From: Syntrophaceae bacterium UBA5744
GTDB taxonomy: Bacteria > Desulfobacterota > Syntrophia > Syntrophales > UBA2192
Assembly (NCBI GenBank): GCA_002419215.1
Contig: DIFQ01000075.1
Location: 15,117-79,116, forward strand
Length of the DNA stretch: 64,000 nt
Reading direction: 5' to 3'
Under the pieces are notes generated by a model. The model was not told the origin of the DNA. It worked only from the letters and a program-made list of their open reading frames with translations, and did not search any database. The position numbers and the translations under genes were made by a program. Positions 1 to 7,985 of the stretch are shown here, in pieces (the stretch's first letter is position 1; each line of letters starts with the position of its first letter).

Positions 1-1160
1 GGAAGCCGCCTGTCGTGCCTGCGCCCCCTCCACCGCAAAAGGAGGGGCCGCCGCTTGCCGCTGTCACCGCCGGCGATCTCCCCGTTCTCCGGGACGATCT
101 GGACCGTGAATCGCTCGGCAGGGCCCTGCGAAAGAGCCTGGAGTACTACGCCAGGCTCCCGGAGCGATCCACGTACCGGATGGGGGAGAAGCGTTTTACG
201 GTAAGCGACATGAAGGAAACGCTTCAGGCGTTCCTGGAGATCGTCGAGAGCGGCGATTCCCCCGCCGCAATCGAAAGAAGAGTGCGGGGGGCCTTCGACG
301 TCTACAGGGCCTCCGGCAGCGCTCCGTCCGGCAAGGTTCTTTTCACCGGCTATTATGAGCCCGTCCTGAAAGGGTCTCTCGAGAGGACCGACCTCTACCG
401 CTATCCCATCTACCGCAAGCCCGACGACTCGGTCGTTGTCCAACTCGGGAAATTCCGCGAGAAATACCGCAATGAGAGGCTGGTCGGCCGTCTCGAGAAC
501 GGCGAGCTGGTTCCCTACTTTACGCGTGAGGAAATCGACGGGGCGGGAGCCCTCGAAAACAGGGGGCTGGAGATCGCCTGGTTTTCGGATCCCGTCGACA
601 TTTTCTTTCTCCACATCCAGGGCTCGGGAATGGTCTGTCTTCACGACGGGGCATGCTTCCAGGTGAGCTACGCACAGTCCAACGGCAGGGCCTACCGGAG
701 CATCGGAAGGCTCCTGATCGATTCGGGGAAGGCCACCCGGGAGAACCTGTCCATGCAGGGAATCAAGAAGTACCTGAGGGAGCACCCCGAGGAGGCCCGG
801 GAGATCCTCAACTACAACGAAAGCTATGTGTTTTTCCGCACCGTCGACGAGGGTCCCGTCGGCAGTATCGGAGTGGCACTCACGGGCGGCCGTTCCATCG
901 CGACGGATCAGACGATTTTTCCGCGGGGGGCGCTTGCCTTCATCAAGACCAGAAAACCGGTCATCGGACCCGGCGGCGATATCCTCTCCAGGGCCCCGTT
1001 CTCCCGGTTTGTCCTGAACCAGGACACGGGGGGCGCCATCACAGGCCCCGGGCGGGTGGATCTGTTCTGCGGAAGGGGCAGCGAGGCGGAGATCACGGCG
1101 GGTCATCTCAAGGAGGAGGGCGAGCTGTATTTCCTAATCCTGAAAAAAGCGAAAAAGTGA
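1..1160 (+). CDS. mltA: Membrane-bound lytic murein transglycosylase A (5'-truncated by window)
   Basis: MltA-family lytic transglycosylases cleave the MurNAc-GlcNAc bond of peptidoglycan, leaving a 1,6-anhydro end; they normally sit as lipoproteins in the outer membrane. The reading frame is open from base 3, and the first in-window start (GTG at 15) lies inside a Pro-rich linker, so the true start and any lipoprotein signal are upstream of the window. The middle carries MltA-domain features such as FTGYYEP and FFLHIQGSG. The C-terminus carries the 3D-like signature TGGAITGPGRVDLFCGRG, with the likely catalytic Asp at codon 1059-1061. The product identity is firm. Only the N-terminus is missing. 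Confidence 0.93.
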   Translation, partial: KPPVVPAPPPPQKEGPPLAAVTAGDLPVLRDDLDRESLGRALRKSLEYYARLPERSTYRMGEKRFTVSDMKETLQAFLEIVESGDSPAAIERRVRGAFDVYRASGSAPSGKVLFTGYYEPVLKGSLERTDLYRYPIYRKPDDSVVVQLGKFREKYRNERLVGRLENGELVPYFTREEIDGAGALENRGLEIAWFSDPVDIFFLHIQGSGMVCLHDGACFQVSYAQSNGRAYRSIGRLLIDSGKATRENLSMQGIKKYLREHPEEAREILNYNESYVFFRTVDEGPVGSIGVALTGGRSIATDQTIFPRGALAFIKTRKPVIGPGGDILSRAPFSRFVLNQDTGGAITGPGRVDLFCGRGSEAEITAGHLKEEGELYFLILKKAKK

Positions 1161-1402
1161 AGCGGATCCGCAGCCGTGGCCGGAGTGGCGAATTCTCTTG
1201 CCTGCCGCCGGTTTTTTGTGTTAGAAAATCTCACTTTCCGTGTATCAGATTCCGAAACAGACCAAATCCCAGAACCCCTGATCAACTGTCAACGATTTCT
1301 GAACGAGATCATCCTGAAGAGCGCCTGTTGGTTGAGGGCGAGCCGCGCCCGCGTGGTTCTTTTCATTCAAATCGGTTGCCGTGAACGAAAGGGGGACGCG
1401 TT

Positions 1403-1678
1403 ATGACAAAGCAGGACATGATCAACGTGATGGCAAAAGAGGCCAGGATTTCAAAATCGGCAGCCGGCAGGGCCCTCGAGGCGTACATCGAGGCTGTCGG
1501 CGAGGAACTCAAGAAAACGGGAAAACTGAGCCTGGTCGGGTTCGGGGCCTTCAGCTGTGTGCAGCGCAAGGCCAGAACGGGCCGGAACCCCAAAACGGGA
1601 GGCGCCATCGATATTCCGTCCAAAAAAGTAGTCCGATTCAGGGCCGGCAAGGGGCTGAGCGACGTCGTGAACATCTGA
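1403..1678 (+). CDS. hup: HU-family DNA-binding protein
   Basis: A 91-residue histone-like protein of the HU/IHF family: a small dimeric nucleoid protein that bends DNA through beta arms. The sequence has the family hallmarks VGFGAFS and the arm motif RTGRNPKTG, followed by the expected IPSKKVVRFRAGK segment. Length is typical (about 90). An AAGGGGG ribosome site lies eight bases before the ATG. The gene stands alone between mltA and a nucleotidyltransferase gene and is closed by a strong intrinsic terminator at 1703-1740. IHF subunits share the fold, but this one looks more HU-like than the second copy at 5825. Confidence 0.95.
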   Translation: MTKQDMINVMAKEARISKSAAGRALEAYIEAVGEELKKTGKLSLVGFGAFSCVQRKARTGRNPKTGGAIDIPSKKVVRFRAGKGLSDVVNI

Positions 1679-1702
1679 TCCCGGGTAATCATCCATCCAT
1701 AG

Positions 1703-1740
1703 AAGACCTCCGCCTGTGGTAACACGGAGGTCTTTTTTTG
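1703..1740 (+). terminator. Intrinsic terminator after hup
   Basis: A perfect 10-bp stem (AAGACCTCCG at 1703-1712 with CGGAGGTCTT at 1725-1734) encloses a 12-base loop and runs into a T tract (1733-1739). It sits 25 bases after the hup stop. Confidence 0.93.
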
Positions 1741-1765
1741 ACCCGACAGGACGCGAAGGGCGGTC

Positions 1766-2575
1766 ATGACGAACATCACGGAAGGGATCAAAAAGACGTT
1801 GAGCCCGGCTCTGCAGGGTGTCCTCCTCGAGGCAGGGACCCTGGCCCGCGAGATGGGATATGGCGCCTACATCGCAGGCGGCGTGGTCCGGGACGTCCTG
1901 ATGGGATTGCAGAGTGTCGACGTGGACATCGTCACAGAGGGGGCGGGGATCCGGTTTGCCGGGAAACTTGCCGGGCGGTTGCATGCAAGGGTGAAGAGCT
2001 ATGAGAGATTCGGGACCGCCACCCTCACGTTTCCCGACCGGACCAAGGTGGACATCGCCACGGCCCGCACGGAAATCTACGAGCGGCCCGCGGCGCTGCC
2101 CCGGGTGACGCCCGGCTCCATCCGGGACGACATGTTCCGGCGGGATTTCACGGTCAACGCGATGGCCGTCTCGCTGATGCCCGGGGAATTCGGCCGCCTT
2201 CTCGATGATTTCGGCGGCACCCGCGATATTCGGGAGAAGCGCATCCGGGCTCTCCACGAACGAAGCTTCATCGACGACCCCACGAGGATCTTCCGGGCCG
2301 TCCGGTTCGAAAAGAGGCTCGATTTCCGGATCGTCCGGTCCACGGAGCAATGGATCGCCGAAGCCCTGTCCCGGGAACTCCTCGAGGAACTGGAGGATTA
2401 CCGGATTGCGACGGAATTGCGGTTGATCCTCGAGGAGCCCGAGCCGGCACGGACGCTCAGGAGGTTGTCGGATCTCGGCATCATCGAAAGGCTGAAGGGG
2501 AGACCGGCTCGAGAGAAAGTCCTGGAAGCGCAGCTGATGAAAGTGCTTCGGGTTCTGGGGCAAGGCGGGGATTAA
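1766..2575 (+). CDS. Short CCA-adding enzyme / poly(A) polymerase family nucleotidyltransferase
   Basis: Class II tRNA nucleotidyltransferase/poly(A) polymerase family. Visible motifs: GGVVRD (residues 38-43), the metal-binding DVD (52-54), a third Asp at 96, RRDFTVNAMA (125-134) and DDPTRIFRAVRF (170-181). This is a complete head and neck catalytic region. The protein is only 269 residues, so most of the body/tail that binds the tRNA elbow (family usually about 400-450) is absent. No in-frame continuation exists before trpS, and the gene has a normal stop, so this is not an obvious frameshift. It may add A or C only, or act with a second enzyme elsewhere. Exact specificity cannot be read from the sequence. 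Confidence 0.82.
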   Translation: MTNITEGIKKTLSPALQGVLLEAGTLAREMGYGAYIAGGVVRDVLMGLQSVDVDIVTEGAGIRFAGKLAGRLHARVKSYERFGTATLTFPDRTKVDIATARTEIYERPAALPRVTPGSIRDDMFRRDFTVNAMAVSLMPGEFGRLLDDFGGTRDIREKRIRALHERSFIDDPTRIFRAVRFEKRLDFRIVRSTEQWIAEALSRELLEELEDYRIATELRLILEEPEPARTLRRLSDLGIIERLKGRPAREKVLEAQLMKVLRVLGQGGD

Positions 2576-2618
2576 GGAAAATTGCCGTGTTTTTCCTTGA
2601 ACTTGGGCTCGCTTGCCG

Positions 2619-2647
2619 TTGACACGGGCAGGCAATTCTGTTATACG
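2619..2647 (+). promoter_or_regulatory. Sigma70-type promoter for trpS
   Basis: A perfect -35 box TTGACA (2619-2624) is followed by a 17-base spacer and -10 TATACG (2642-2647). The expected transcription start falls near 2654, the first base of the leader hairpin. Confidence 0.75.
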
Positions 2648-2653
2648 AGCAGG

Positions 2654-2679
2654 GCGCCCGGGTCATGCCCGGGCGCTTT
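2654..2679 (+). promoter_or_regulatory. GC-rich hairpin in the trpS leader
   Basis: A perfect 9-bp stem (GCGCCCGGG 2654-2662 with CCCGGGCGC 2668-2676), 5-base loop, then TTTC. It begins at the predicted trpS start site. It could cap and stabilise the 5' end, act as a weak attenuator, or terminate read-through from the upstream gene. Confidence 0.6.
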
Positions 2680-2724
2680 CCGATAAACGACAAGGCCGGG
2701 ATTGAGCGGCGTGCAAGAGGGGAT

Positions 2725-3717
2725 ATGGCAACGAAACGAAGAATCCTGAGTGGAATTCGGCCCACGGGCAAGCTGCACCTGGGAAACTACCTCGGTGCAC
2801 TGAAGAACTGGGTGGATCTGCAGAACGACGGCGGCTACGAGTGTTTCTACTTTATCGCCGACTGGCACGCCCTCACATCGGATTACAACCGCACCGAGGA
2901 GATCCGCGCCAACCGGATCGACATTGCCATTGACTGGCTGGCCGCCGGGCTCGACCCGAAGGAAAGCACCCTTTTCGTTCAGTCCTCCGTCGTCGAGCAC
3001 GCGGAGCTCTTCGTGCTGCTGTGCATGATCACCCCGCTGCCCTGGCTCGAACGCAATCCGACCTACAAGGAAATGAAGCAGGAGCTCGCCGACCGGGATC
3101 TCTCGACCTTCGGGTTTCTCGGCTACCCCGTTCTCCAGGCGGCGGACATCATCATGTACAAGGCCTATGGCGTGCCCGTCGGCGTCGACCAGCTGCCCCA
3201 CGTGGAGCTCACCCGGGAGATCGCAAGGCGCTTCAACTTCCTCTACCGCGAGATCTTCCCCATCCCGGAGCCGCTCCTGACGGAGGTGCCGAAGCTCCTG
3301 GGGATCGACGGACGCAAGATGAGCAAGTCCTACGACAACGCCATCTTCCTCACCGACCGGGGCGAGGAGCTGCGCAAGAAGATCGAGTCCATGTTCACCG
3401 ACCCGCAGCGCCAGAAAAAAAGCGACCCCGGAAGGCCGGAGGTCTGCAACGTTTTCAGCTTCCACAACCTTTACTCCCCAGCGGCCGAGGTCGACGAGAT
3501 CGAAAGGGACTGCCGCAAGGCCGCCATCGGCTGCGTCCAGTGCAAGAAGCGGCTGGCCCTGCGCATTGCGGAAGGGCTCGAGCCGATCCACGAGAAGCAG
3601 GACTACTACCGGGCCCACATGCAGGAAGTGCGCGACATCATCGCCGACGGCAACGAACGGGCCCGGAAGGTGGCCCGGGCGACGATGGCCGAAGTCCGCG
3701 AGGCCATCCGGATCTGA
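2725..3717 (+). CDS. trpS: Tryptophan--tRNA ligase
   Basis: Class I aminoacyl-tRNA synthetase that charges tRNA-Trp in the cytoplasm. The HIGH-type motif HLGN is at residues 18-21 and KMSKS at 198-202. Total length is 330 residues, normal for bacterial TrpS. The ATG at 2725 is chosen because it gives the canonical N-terminus (ILSGIRPTGKLHLGNY) and follows AAGAGGGG at 2715-2722. An upstream in-frame start at 2665 would lie inside the leader hairpin and is unlikely. scpA follows after 5 bases, so trpS-scpA-scpB-rluB is likely one transcript from the promoter at 2619-2647. Confidence 0.97.
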   Translation: MATKRRILSGIRPTGKLHLGNYLGALKNWVDLQNDGGYECFYFIADWHALTSDYNRTEEIRANRIDIAIDWLAAGLDPKESTLFVQSSVVEHAELFVLLCMITPLPWLERNPTYKEMKQELADRDLSTFGFLGYPVLQAADIIMYKAYGVPVGVDQLPHVELTREIARRFNFLYREIFPIPEPLLTEVPKLLGIDGRKMSKSYDNAIFLTDRGEELRKKIESMFTDPQRQKKSDPGRPEVCNVFSFHNLYSPAAEVDEIERDCRKAAIGCVQCKKRLALRIAEGLEPIHEKQDYYRAHMQEVRDIIADGNERARKVARATMAEVREAIRI

Positions 3718-3722
3718 ACGCC

Positions 3723-4454
3723 ATGAGCTACGAGGTCAAACTCGACATCTTTGAAGGGCCGCTCGATCTTCTGCTCTACCTGATCCGGAAGAACGAGCTC
3801 GACATCTACAACATCCCCATGGCCCTCATCACGGAACAGTACCTGGCCCATCTCGAGATGATGAAGGCCCTCAATCTCGACCTGGCCGGGGAGTACCTCG
3901 TGCTGGCGGCAACGCTTGTCCACATCAAGTCGAAAATGCTCCTGCCCGTCGAGGAAGGGGAGAAGGAAGGCGAGGAGGAGGCCGACCCCCGGGCGGATCT
4001 CGTCAGGCAGCTGCTCGAGTACCAGGCCTTCAAGGAAGTGGCCCTCAGCCTGGACAAGAGGAAGCTTCTGGACCGGGACGTCTTCAAACGGATCCAGCCC
4101 GTCGAGGAGACACCCGGCGAGGAAGAGGACTCCATGGTCGAGGTGACCCTCTTCGAGCTCATCGAGGCGTTCAAGCAGGTCGCCGAGCGGATGGACAAGG
4201 AGGACCTCCTGGAGATCGACACGGAGCGGATCTCGCTCTCCGACCGGATCAACGAAATCCTGGAGGACCTCGCGCGGGAGAAGAGCCTGTCCTTCACGGA
4301 TCTGCTGAAGACGAGCCGTACCCGAAAGGGCATTATTTACACGCTCCTGGCCATCCTCGAGCTCATGAAAATGCGGGTTGTCAGGGCTTTTCAGGCCGAT
4401 CCGTTCGGGCCGATCCGAATTTTCCCGGCAGTGGAGGAATCAACCGATGGATGA
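3723..4454 (+). CDS. scpA: Segregation and condensation protein A (kleisin)
   Basis: ScpA is the kleisin subunit of the SMC-ScpA-ScpB condensin that organises and segregates the chromosome. The 243-residue product starts with the typical FEGPLDLLLYLI segment, has an acidic linker in the middle (GEKEGEEEADP), and ends with a winged-helix region (FTDLLKTS...GIIYTLLAILELMK). It follows trpS by 5 bases and overlaps scpB by 8 bases, indicating translational coupling. No smc gene is in the window. Confidence 0.95.
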   Translation: MSYEVKLDIFEGPLDLLLYLIRKNELDIYNIPMALITEQYLAHLEMMKALNLDLAGEYLVLAATLVHIKSKMLLPVEEGEKEGEEEADPRADLVRQLLEYQAFKEVALSLDKRKLLDRDVFKRIQPVEETPGEEEDSMVEVTLFELIEAFKQVAERMDKEDLLEIDTERISLSDRINEILEDLAREKSLSFTDLLKTSRTRKGIIYTLLAILELMKMRVVRAFQADPFGPIRIFPAVEESTDG

Positions 4455-4968
4455 TGTGAGAGCCATTGTCGAAGCGCTCGTCTTCGCGTCGGATGCCCCC
4501 CTCTCGGTGGAGCGTCTGAAAGACATCCTGGGGGACATGGATCGCAAGGCGATCCTGGAGATTTTGCAGGATTTGATGCTGGAGTACCGTCAGCGAAGCG
4601 GCGGCCTTTGCCTCATGGAGGTGGCCGGCGGATACCAGTTCAGGACGAAAACGGATTACGCCCCCTGGATCAAGAAGCTGAGAGGCATCCGGCCCGTTCC
4701 CATTTCACCCGCGGCCATGGAGACCCTTTCCGTCGTTGCCTACCGGCAGCCCGTGACGAGGCAGGAGATCGAGAAGATCCGCGGAGTCGACGTGAGCGGA
4801 TCGCTCAAGGGGCTTCTGGAAAAGAAACTCGTCCGGATCGTGGGGCGAAAGAACGTTCCGGGCAAACCCATCATGTACGGCACGACGAAACGATTTCTCG
4901 AGGTCTTCGATCTGAAAGATCTCTCCGAGCTCCCCACGATGAGGGAGATCACGGAGATGGAGGAATAG
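4447..4968 (+). CDS. scpB: Segregation and condensation protein B
   Basis: ScpB dimerises through winged-helix domains and binds ScpA in the condensin complex. The product is 173 residues and carries the family stretch SPAAMETLSVVAYRQPVTRQEIE and the GRKNVPGKPIMYGTTKRFLE region. The ATG at 4447 is preferred over an upstream frame-open start because it begins the conserved VEALVFAS segment and follows GGAGG at 4433-4437. It overlaps the end of scpA and is followed after 5 bases by rluB, a common order in bacteria. Confidence 0.95.
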   Translation: MDDVRAIVEALVFASDAPLSVERLKDILGDMDRKAILEILQDLMLEYRQRSGGLCLMEVAGGYQFRTKTDYAPWIKKLRGIRPVPISPAAMETLSVVAYRQPVTRQEIEKIRGVDVSGSLKGLLEKKLVRIVGRKNVPGKPIMYGTTKRFLEVFDLKDLSELPTMREITEMEE

Positions 4969-4973
4969 CCCTC

Positions 4974-5702
4974 ATGGAGGAGCGGCTCCAGAAAATCATC
5001 GCCGCCGCGGGCATCTGCTCGAGGAGGGCGGCCGAGGAACTCATCCTTGCCGGGAAGGTCCAGGTCAACGACCGGGTCATCCGGCAGCTCGGGACCAAGG
5101 CCGATCCCGATCGGGATGAGATCCGGGTGGACGGCAGACTGATCACGACGGAGGTCGAGAGGCTCTATCTCGTCCTGAACAAGCCGGCGGGATATGTGAC
5201 GACCCTGAAAGATCCCGAGGGACGGCCCGTGGTCACTGACCTCCTCTACGACATCGGCAAGCGTGTCTACCCCGTGGGAAGGCTCGACTATGACTCCGAG
5301 GGTCTGCTGATCCTGACCAATGACGGCGATTTCGCAGAGCGCATCCAGCACCCCCGGTACGAGATCCCGCGCACCTATCTCGTCAAGGTCAGGGGACGGC
5401 TCGTCCGGAAGGACATCCAGGCCATGCTCAAAGGGATCAAACTGGAGGACGGGCCCTTTTCGGTCAAAGAGGTGCGCGAGGAGAAATACAACGAGAAAAG
5501 CCAGTGGCTCCGGATCACCATTACCGAGGGCCGCAACCGCATCATCCGTCGGGCCATGGAGGCCCTCGGGCATCCCGTTGCGCGGCTGATCCGGGTCGGG
5601 CTGGGAAAGCTGGAGCTGGACAGGCTCAAACCGGGCGAATACCGCCACCTCCGGAAGAGGGAAATCGAAGAGCTTCTCGGCCCAAAAAGGAAAAAAGGTT
5701 AA
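4974..5702 (+). CDS. rluB: 23S rRNA pseudouridine synthase, RluB/RsuA family
   Basis: A 242-residue pseudouridine synthase. An N-terminal S4 RNA-binding domain (about residues 1-60; RLQKIIAAAGICSRRAAEEL) precedes the catalytic domain with the GRLDYDSEGLLILTNDG motif, whose Asp near residue 105 is the expected nucleophile. RluB modifies 23S rRNA helix 89; RsuA and RluE are close relatives, so the exact target is inferred from the scpA-scpB-rluB context. The ATG lies 5 bases after the scpB stop. Confidence 0.92.
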   Translation: MEERLQKIIAAAGICSRRAAEELILAGKVQVNDRVIRQLGTKADPDRDEIRVDGRLITTEVERLYLVLNKPAGYVTTLKDPEGRPVVTDLLYDIGKRVYPVGRLDYDSEGLLILTNDGDFAERIQHPRYEIPRTYLVKVRGRLVRKDIQAMLKGIKLEDGPFSVKEVREEKYNEKSQWLRITITEGRNRIIRRAMEALGHPVARLIRVGLGKLELDRLKPGEYRHLRKREIEELLGPKRKKG

Positions 5703-5710
5703 AAATGTTC

Positions 5711-5740
5711 TTGACATTCCGTCCTGACCGAAACTAATAT
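5711..5740 (+). promoter_or_regulatory. Sigma70-type promoter for the IHF-like gene
   Basis: Perfect -35 TTGACA (5711-5716), 18-base spacer, -10 TAATAT (5735-5740). It starts 8 bases after the rluB stop. Confidence 0.8.
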
Positions 5741-5824
5741 CCAATGAAAACGCGCAATTAATCCCTTTTTATTTTTGCATCGACAAGCCCTTGCGGCTTA
5801 TTTCGCTTTGATACGGGGGGGAAC

Positions 5825-6121
5825 ATGAACAAGTCGGGATTGATCGAGGAGTTGGCGAGGCGGGAGAACCTGACGGAGAAGAAGGCCACCGACGTGGTCA
5901 ATCTCATATTCAAAGGATTTACGGAAGAGCTGAAGATCAGCGGCCGGATCGAGATCCGCGGCTTCGGAAGCTTCGTGGTCCGGGACTATGAGTCCTACAC
6001 GGGCCGAAACCCAAAGACCGGCATGAACATCACCGTCTCGCCGAAGCGGCTACCCTTCTTCAAGGTCGGGAAGGAGCTACGCGACAAGGTGAACCTGGAA
6101 GACGAAGAGACTATCTCTTGA
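5825..6121 (+). CDS. Integration host factor / HU-family DNA-binding protein
   Basis: Second HU/IHF-family protein of the window, 98 residues. It has IEIRGFGSFVVRDY and the arm motif YTGRNPKTGMNITV, closer to IHF than the HU at 1403. IHF-type proteins bend DNA sharply at specific sites and assist promoters, recombination and replication. It is preceded by its own promoter (5711-5740) and a GGGGGG-rich ribosome site, and followed 27 bases later by an intrinsic terminator, so it is probably monocistronic. The subunit type (alpha, beta or homodimeric) cannot be settled by eye. Confidence 0.93.
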   Translation: MNKSGLIEELARRENLTEKKATDVVNLIFKGFTEELKISGRIEIRGFGSFVVRDYESYTGRNPKTGMNITVSPKRLPFFKVGKELRDKVNLEDEETIS

Positions 6122-6147
6122 GCCGCCACAAGACAACTTGCAGACAC

Positions 6148-6178
6148 AAGGGGTCATATGGAGATATGATCCCTTTTT
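6148..6178 (+). terminator. Intrinsic terminator after the IHF-like gene
   Basis: A 12-bp stem (6148-6159 with 6164-6175, one G-T pair), GGAG tetraloop, and a T run at 6174-6178. Confidence 0.9.
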
Positions 6179-6182
6179 ATTT

Positions 6183-7067
6183 ATGGGCCTGAAATCGACA
6201 TTTCGCAGAATCCTTTCCAGCCGCGGGTTTAACCACCCTGTCGTCCCGGCGGGTCTTTTCGCCGTTACGGTGCTGACCACCCTCGTGGCGGGCGCCCTGC
6301 AGGCGGGGGTAAACCCTTTCGAGGCCCCTTTGGAAATCCGGAAAGGCATCCCCTTTTCCTTCACGCTTCTGCTCATCCTGGGTTGTCACGAGATGGGTCA
6401 CTGGCTGGCCTCCAGGAGGCACGGAGTGGAGGTTAGTTTCCCCTATTTCATCCCCGGGCCCACCCTCGTGGGGACTTTCGGGGCTTTCATCGCCATGAAG
6501 TCCCCCATTTCGGACCGGAATGCTCTCATCGATATCGGGGCGGCGGGGCCGCTCACCGGTCTTGCCGTGACCATTCCCGTCCTGTTCATCGGGCTTGCAC
6601 TCTCACAGATCGTCCCTGCGGTACAGACCGAAGGGGTCGGCATCCACCTCGGCGAGTGCGCCCTGTTTTCGGCCATCAACTGGCTCGTCAACGGGACCAT
6701 AGGCCCGGACCAGGACGTGATCCTCCACCCCGTGGCCTTTGCGGGCTGGATCGGCCTTCTGGTCACCTCCCTCAACCTCATTCCCGTGGGGCAGCTCGAC
6801 GGCGGACACATCGTTTATGCGATTTTCGGAGCCCGGCAGCGGGAAGTGGCCTGGATGGTGGTGGGGATGCTGCTGGTTCTCGGGATCGTGGGGTGGGAGG
6901 GGTGGCTCATCTGGGGAGGGATCCTGCTCATCCTGGGCGTGCGCCACCCGCCGGTGATCTACGAATGGGGTGAACTCGACAACAGGCGCCTGGCCATCGG
7001 GTACCTGGCCATGTTCTGCTTTGCCCTGACCTTCATGCCCATCCCTTTCACAAGTATAAACCTGTAA
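6183..7067 (+). CDS. Site-2 protease family (M50) intramembrane metalloprotease
   Basis: Polytopic membrane protein of about 294 residues with the M50 zinc motif HEMGH at residues 69-73 and the third ligand in NLIPVGQLDGGH (Asp near residue 206). Both active-site blocks lie in hydrophobic segments, as in S2P, SpoIVFB and the EGY-like short forms. No PDZ domain is visible. Members cleave membrane-anchored substrates; the substrate here is unknown. The ATG at 6183 lies directly after the previous gene's terminator T run and has no ribosome site, so the start is uncertain and may be further in. It is convergent with radC, with a heptamer inverted repeat between them. Confidence 0.88.
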   Translation: MGLKSTFRRILSSRGFNHPVVPAGLFAVTVLTTLVAGALQAGVNPFEAPLEIRKGIPFSFTLLLILGCHEMGHWLASRRHGVEVSFPYFIPGPTLVGTFGAFIAMKSPISDRNALIDIGAAGPLTGLAVTIPVLFIGLALSQIVPAVQTEGVGIHLGECALFSAINWLVNGTIGPDQDVILHPVAFAGWIGLLVTSLNLIPVGQLDGGHIVYAIFGARQREVAWMVVGMLLVLGIVGWEGWLIWGGILLILGVRHPPVIYEWGELDNRRLAIGYLAMFCFALTFMPIPFTSINL

Positions 7068-7070
7068 GGA

Positions 7071-7156
7071 GGTATCGGGTATGGGGTATCGGGCATCGGG
7101 AAGGAAGAAGGCTTTTTTCTTTAACCCGAGACCCTATCCCCTAGACCCTATACCCC
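7071..7156. repeat. Inverted GGGTATC-type heptamer arrays
   Basis: Left arm 7071-7100 consists of degenerate 7-base units (GGGTATG, GGGTATC, GGGCATC). Right arm 7125-7156 holds the complementary C-rich units (CCCGAGA, CCCTAT, CCCTAGA, CCCTATA). The 24-base centre contains a T run. It fills the gap between the convergent M50 and radC genes and could act as a two-way terminator. The same unit family occurs at six other places in the window. Confidence 0.85.
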
Positions 7157-7160
7157 TTCT

Positions 7161-7844
7161 TCAGAGGATTCCCTCTTCGCGGAAGCTGAAGAATCGATTT
7201 TCCCCCACGATCAGGTGATCGTGCAGCACGATGTCCATGACCCGGGCGGCGTCTTGCAGAACCCGAGTCAGGCGGATGTCCGCGTCCGAGGGGCGCACGT
7301 GGCCCGAGGGGTGATTGTGGACGAGGATGATGGCCGATGCCTTGTGCTTCAAGGCTTTCTCGAGGACCTTGCGGGGATAGACGACGGCCTGGTTCACGAT
7401 CCCCTCCTGGATCGTCTCCACCTTGATGATCCGGTTGCGGGCATTGAGGTATATGACCGCAAAATGCTCGTCCTTTAATCCGCCCATCGATGAGATGCAG
7501 TAGTCGATCAGTTCCTTCGTGGAGGAGATCTGCTCGTGCTCCTCGGCTCTCTGTCGCAGATACAGGGAACCGAGATCCCGGACGATGCTGAAAAGCACGG
7601 CCGTGTGGCGGCCGATGCCCGGGATCTCCTGCAGGGCCTCGCGACCGGCGTCGAGCACCCCCTTCAGCGAGCCGAAGCGCTTCAGGAGTTCCTTCGCCAG
7701 GGGCTTCACATCCTTACGGGGAAGGGCATAGAAGAGGATGAGCTCCAGGATCTCGTAATCCTGAAGGCCGGCGCTTCCCGCCCGTTCGAACCGGGCCTTC
7801 AGCCTGTCGCGGTGTCCCAGGTACTGGGGGTCGTCGATGGTCAT
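7161..7844 (-). CDS. radC: RadC family JAB/MPN-domain protein
   Basis: A 227-residue RadC-like protein: an N-terminal helix-hairpin-helix region (EIPGIGRHTAV, about residues 70-80) and a C-terminal JAMM metalloprotease-like domain with HNHPSG and the metal triad H176, H178, D189 (HxH-x10-D). The family's role is unsettled; the old link to radiation repair was later withdrawn. It is the last gene of the leftward zur-znu run, 141 bases after znuB, and may be read through from it. Full-length and intact. Confidence 0.93.
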   Translation of the reverse strand: MTIDDPQYLGHRDRLKARFERAGSAGLQDYEILELILFYALPRKDVKPLAKELLKRFGSLKGVLDAGREALQEIPGIGRHTAVLFSIVRDLGSLYLRQRAEEHEQISSTKELIDYCISSMGGLKDEHFAVIYLNARNRIIKVETIQEGIVNQAVVYPRKVLEKALKHKASAIILVHNHPSGHVRPSDADIRLTRVLQDAARVMDIVLHDHLIVGENRFFSFREEGIL

Positions 7845-7985
7845 CGTCCGGACCTTTCTCAGGGGTTATCGAGATGGGACATATGGCTGAGGCGCCGGGC
7901 GGTCCGCAGCGCCGGTGCAAGGAGTATCGGCAAAAAGCCGGTCAAGACATCGCGCATCAGGGCAAGATCCGGGGTCTTCCCCCCG

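Noticed and set aside
1766..2575. Frameshift as cause of the short CCA-type enzyme
   Set aside because: The 149 bases up to the trpS start contain a promoter and hairpin and show no continuation of the family in any frame.
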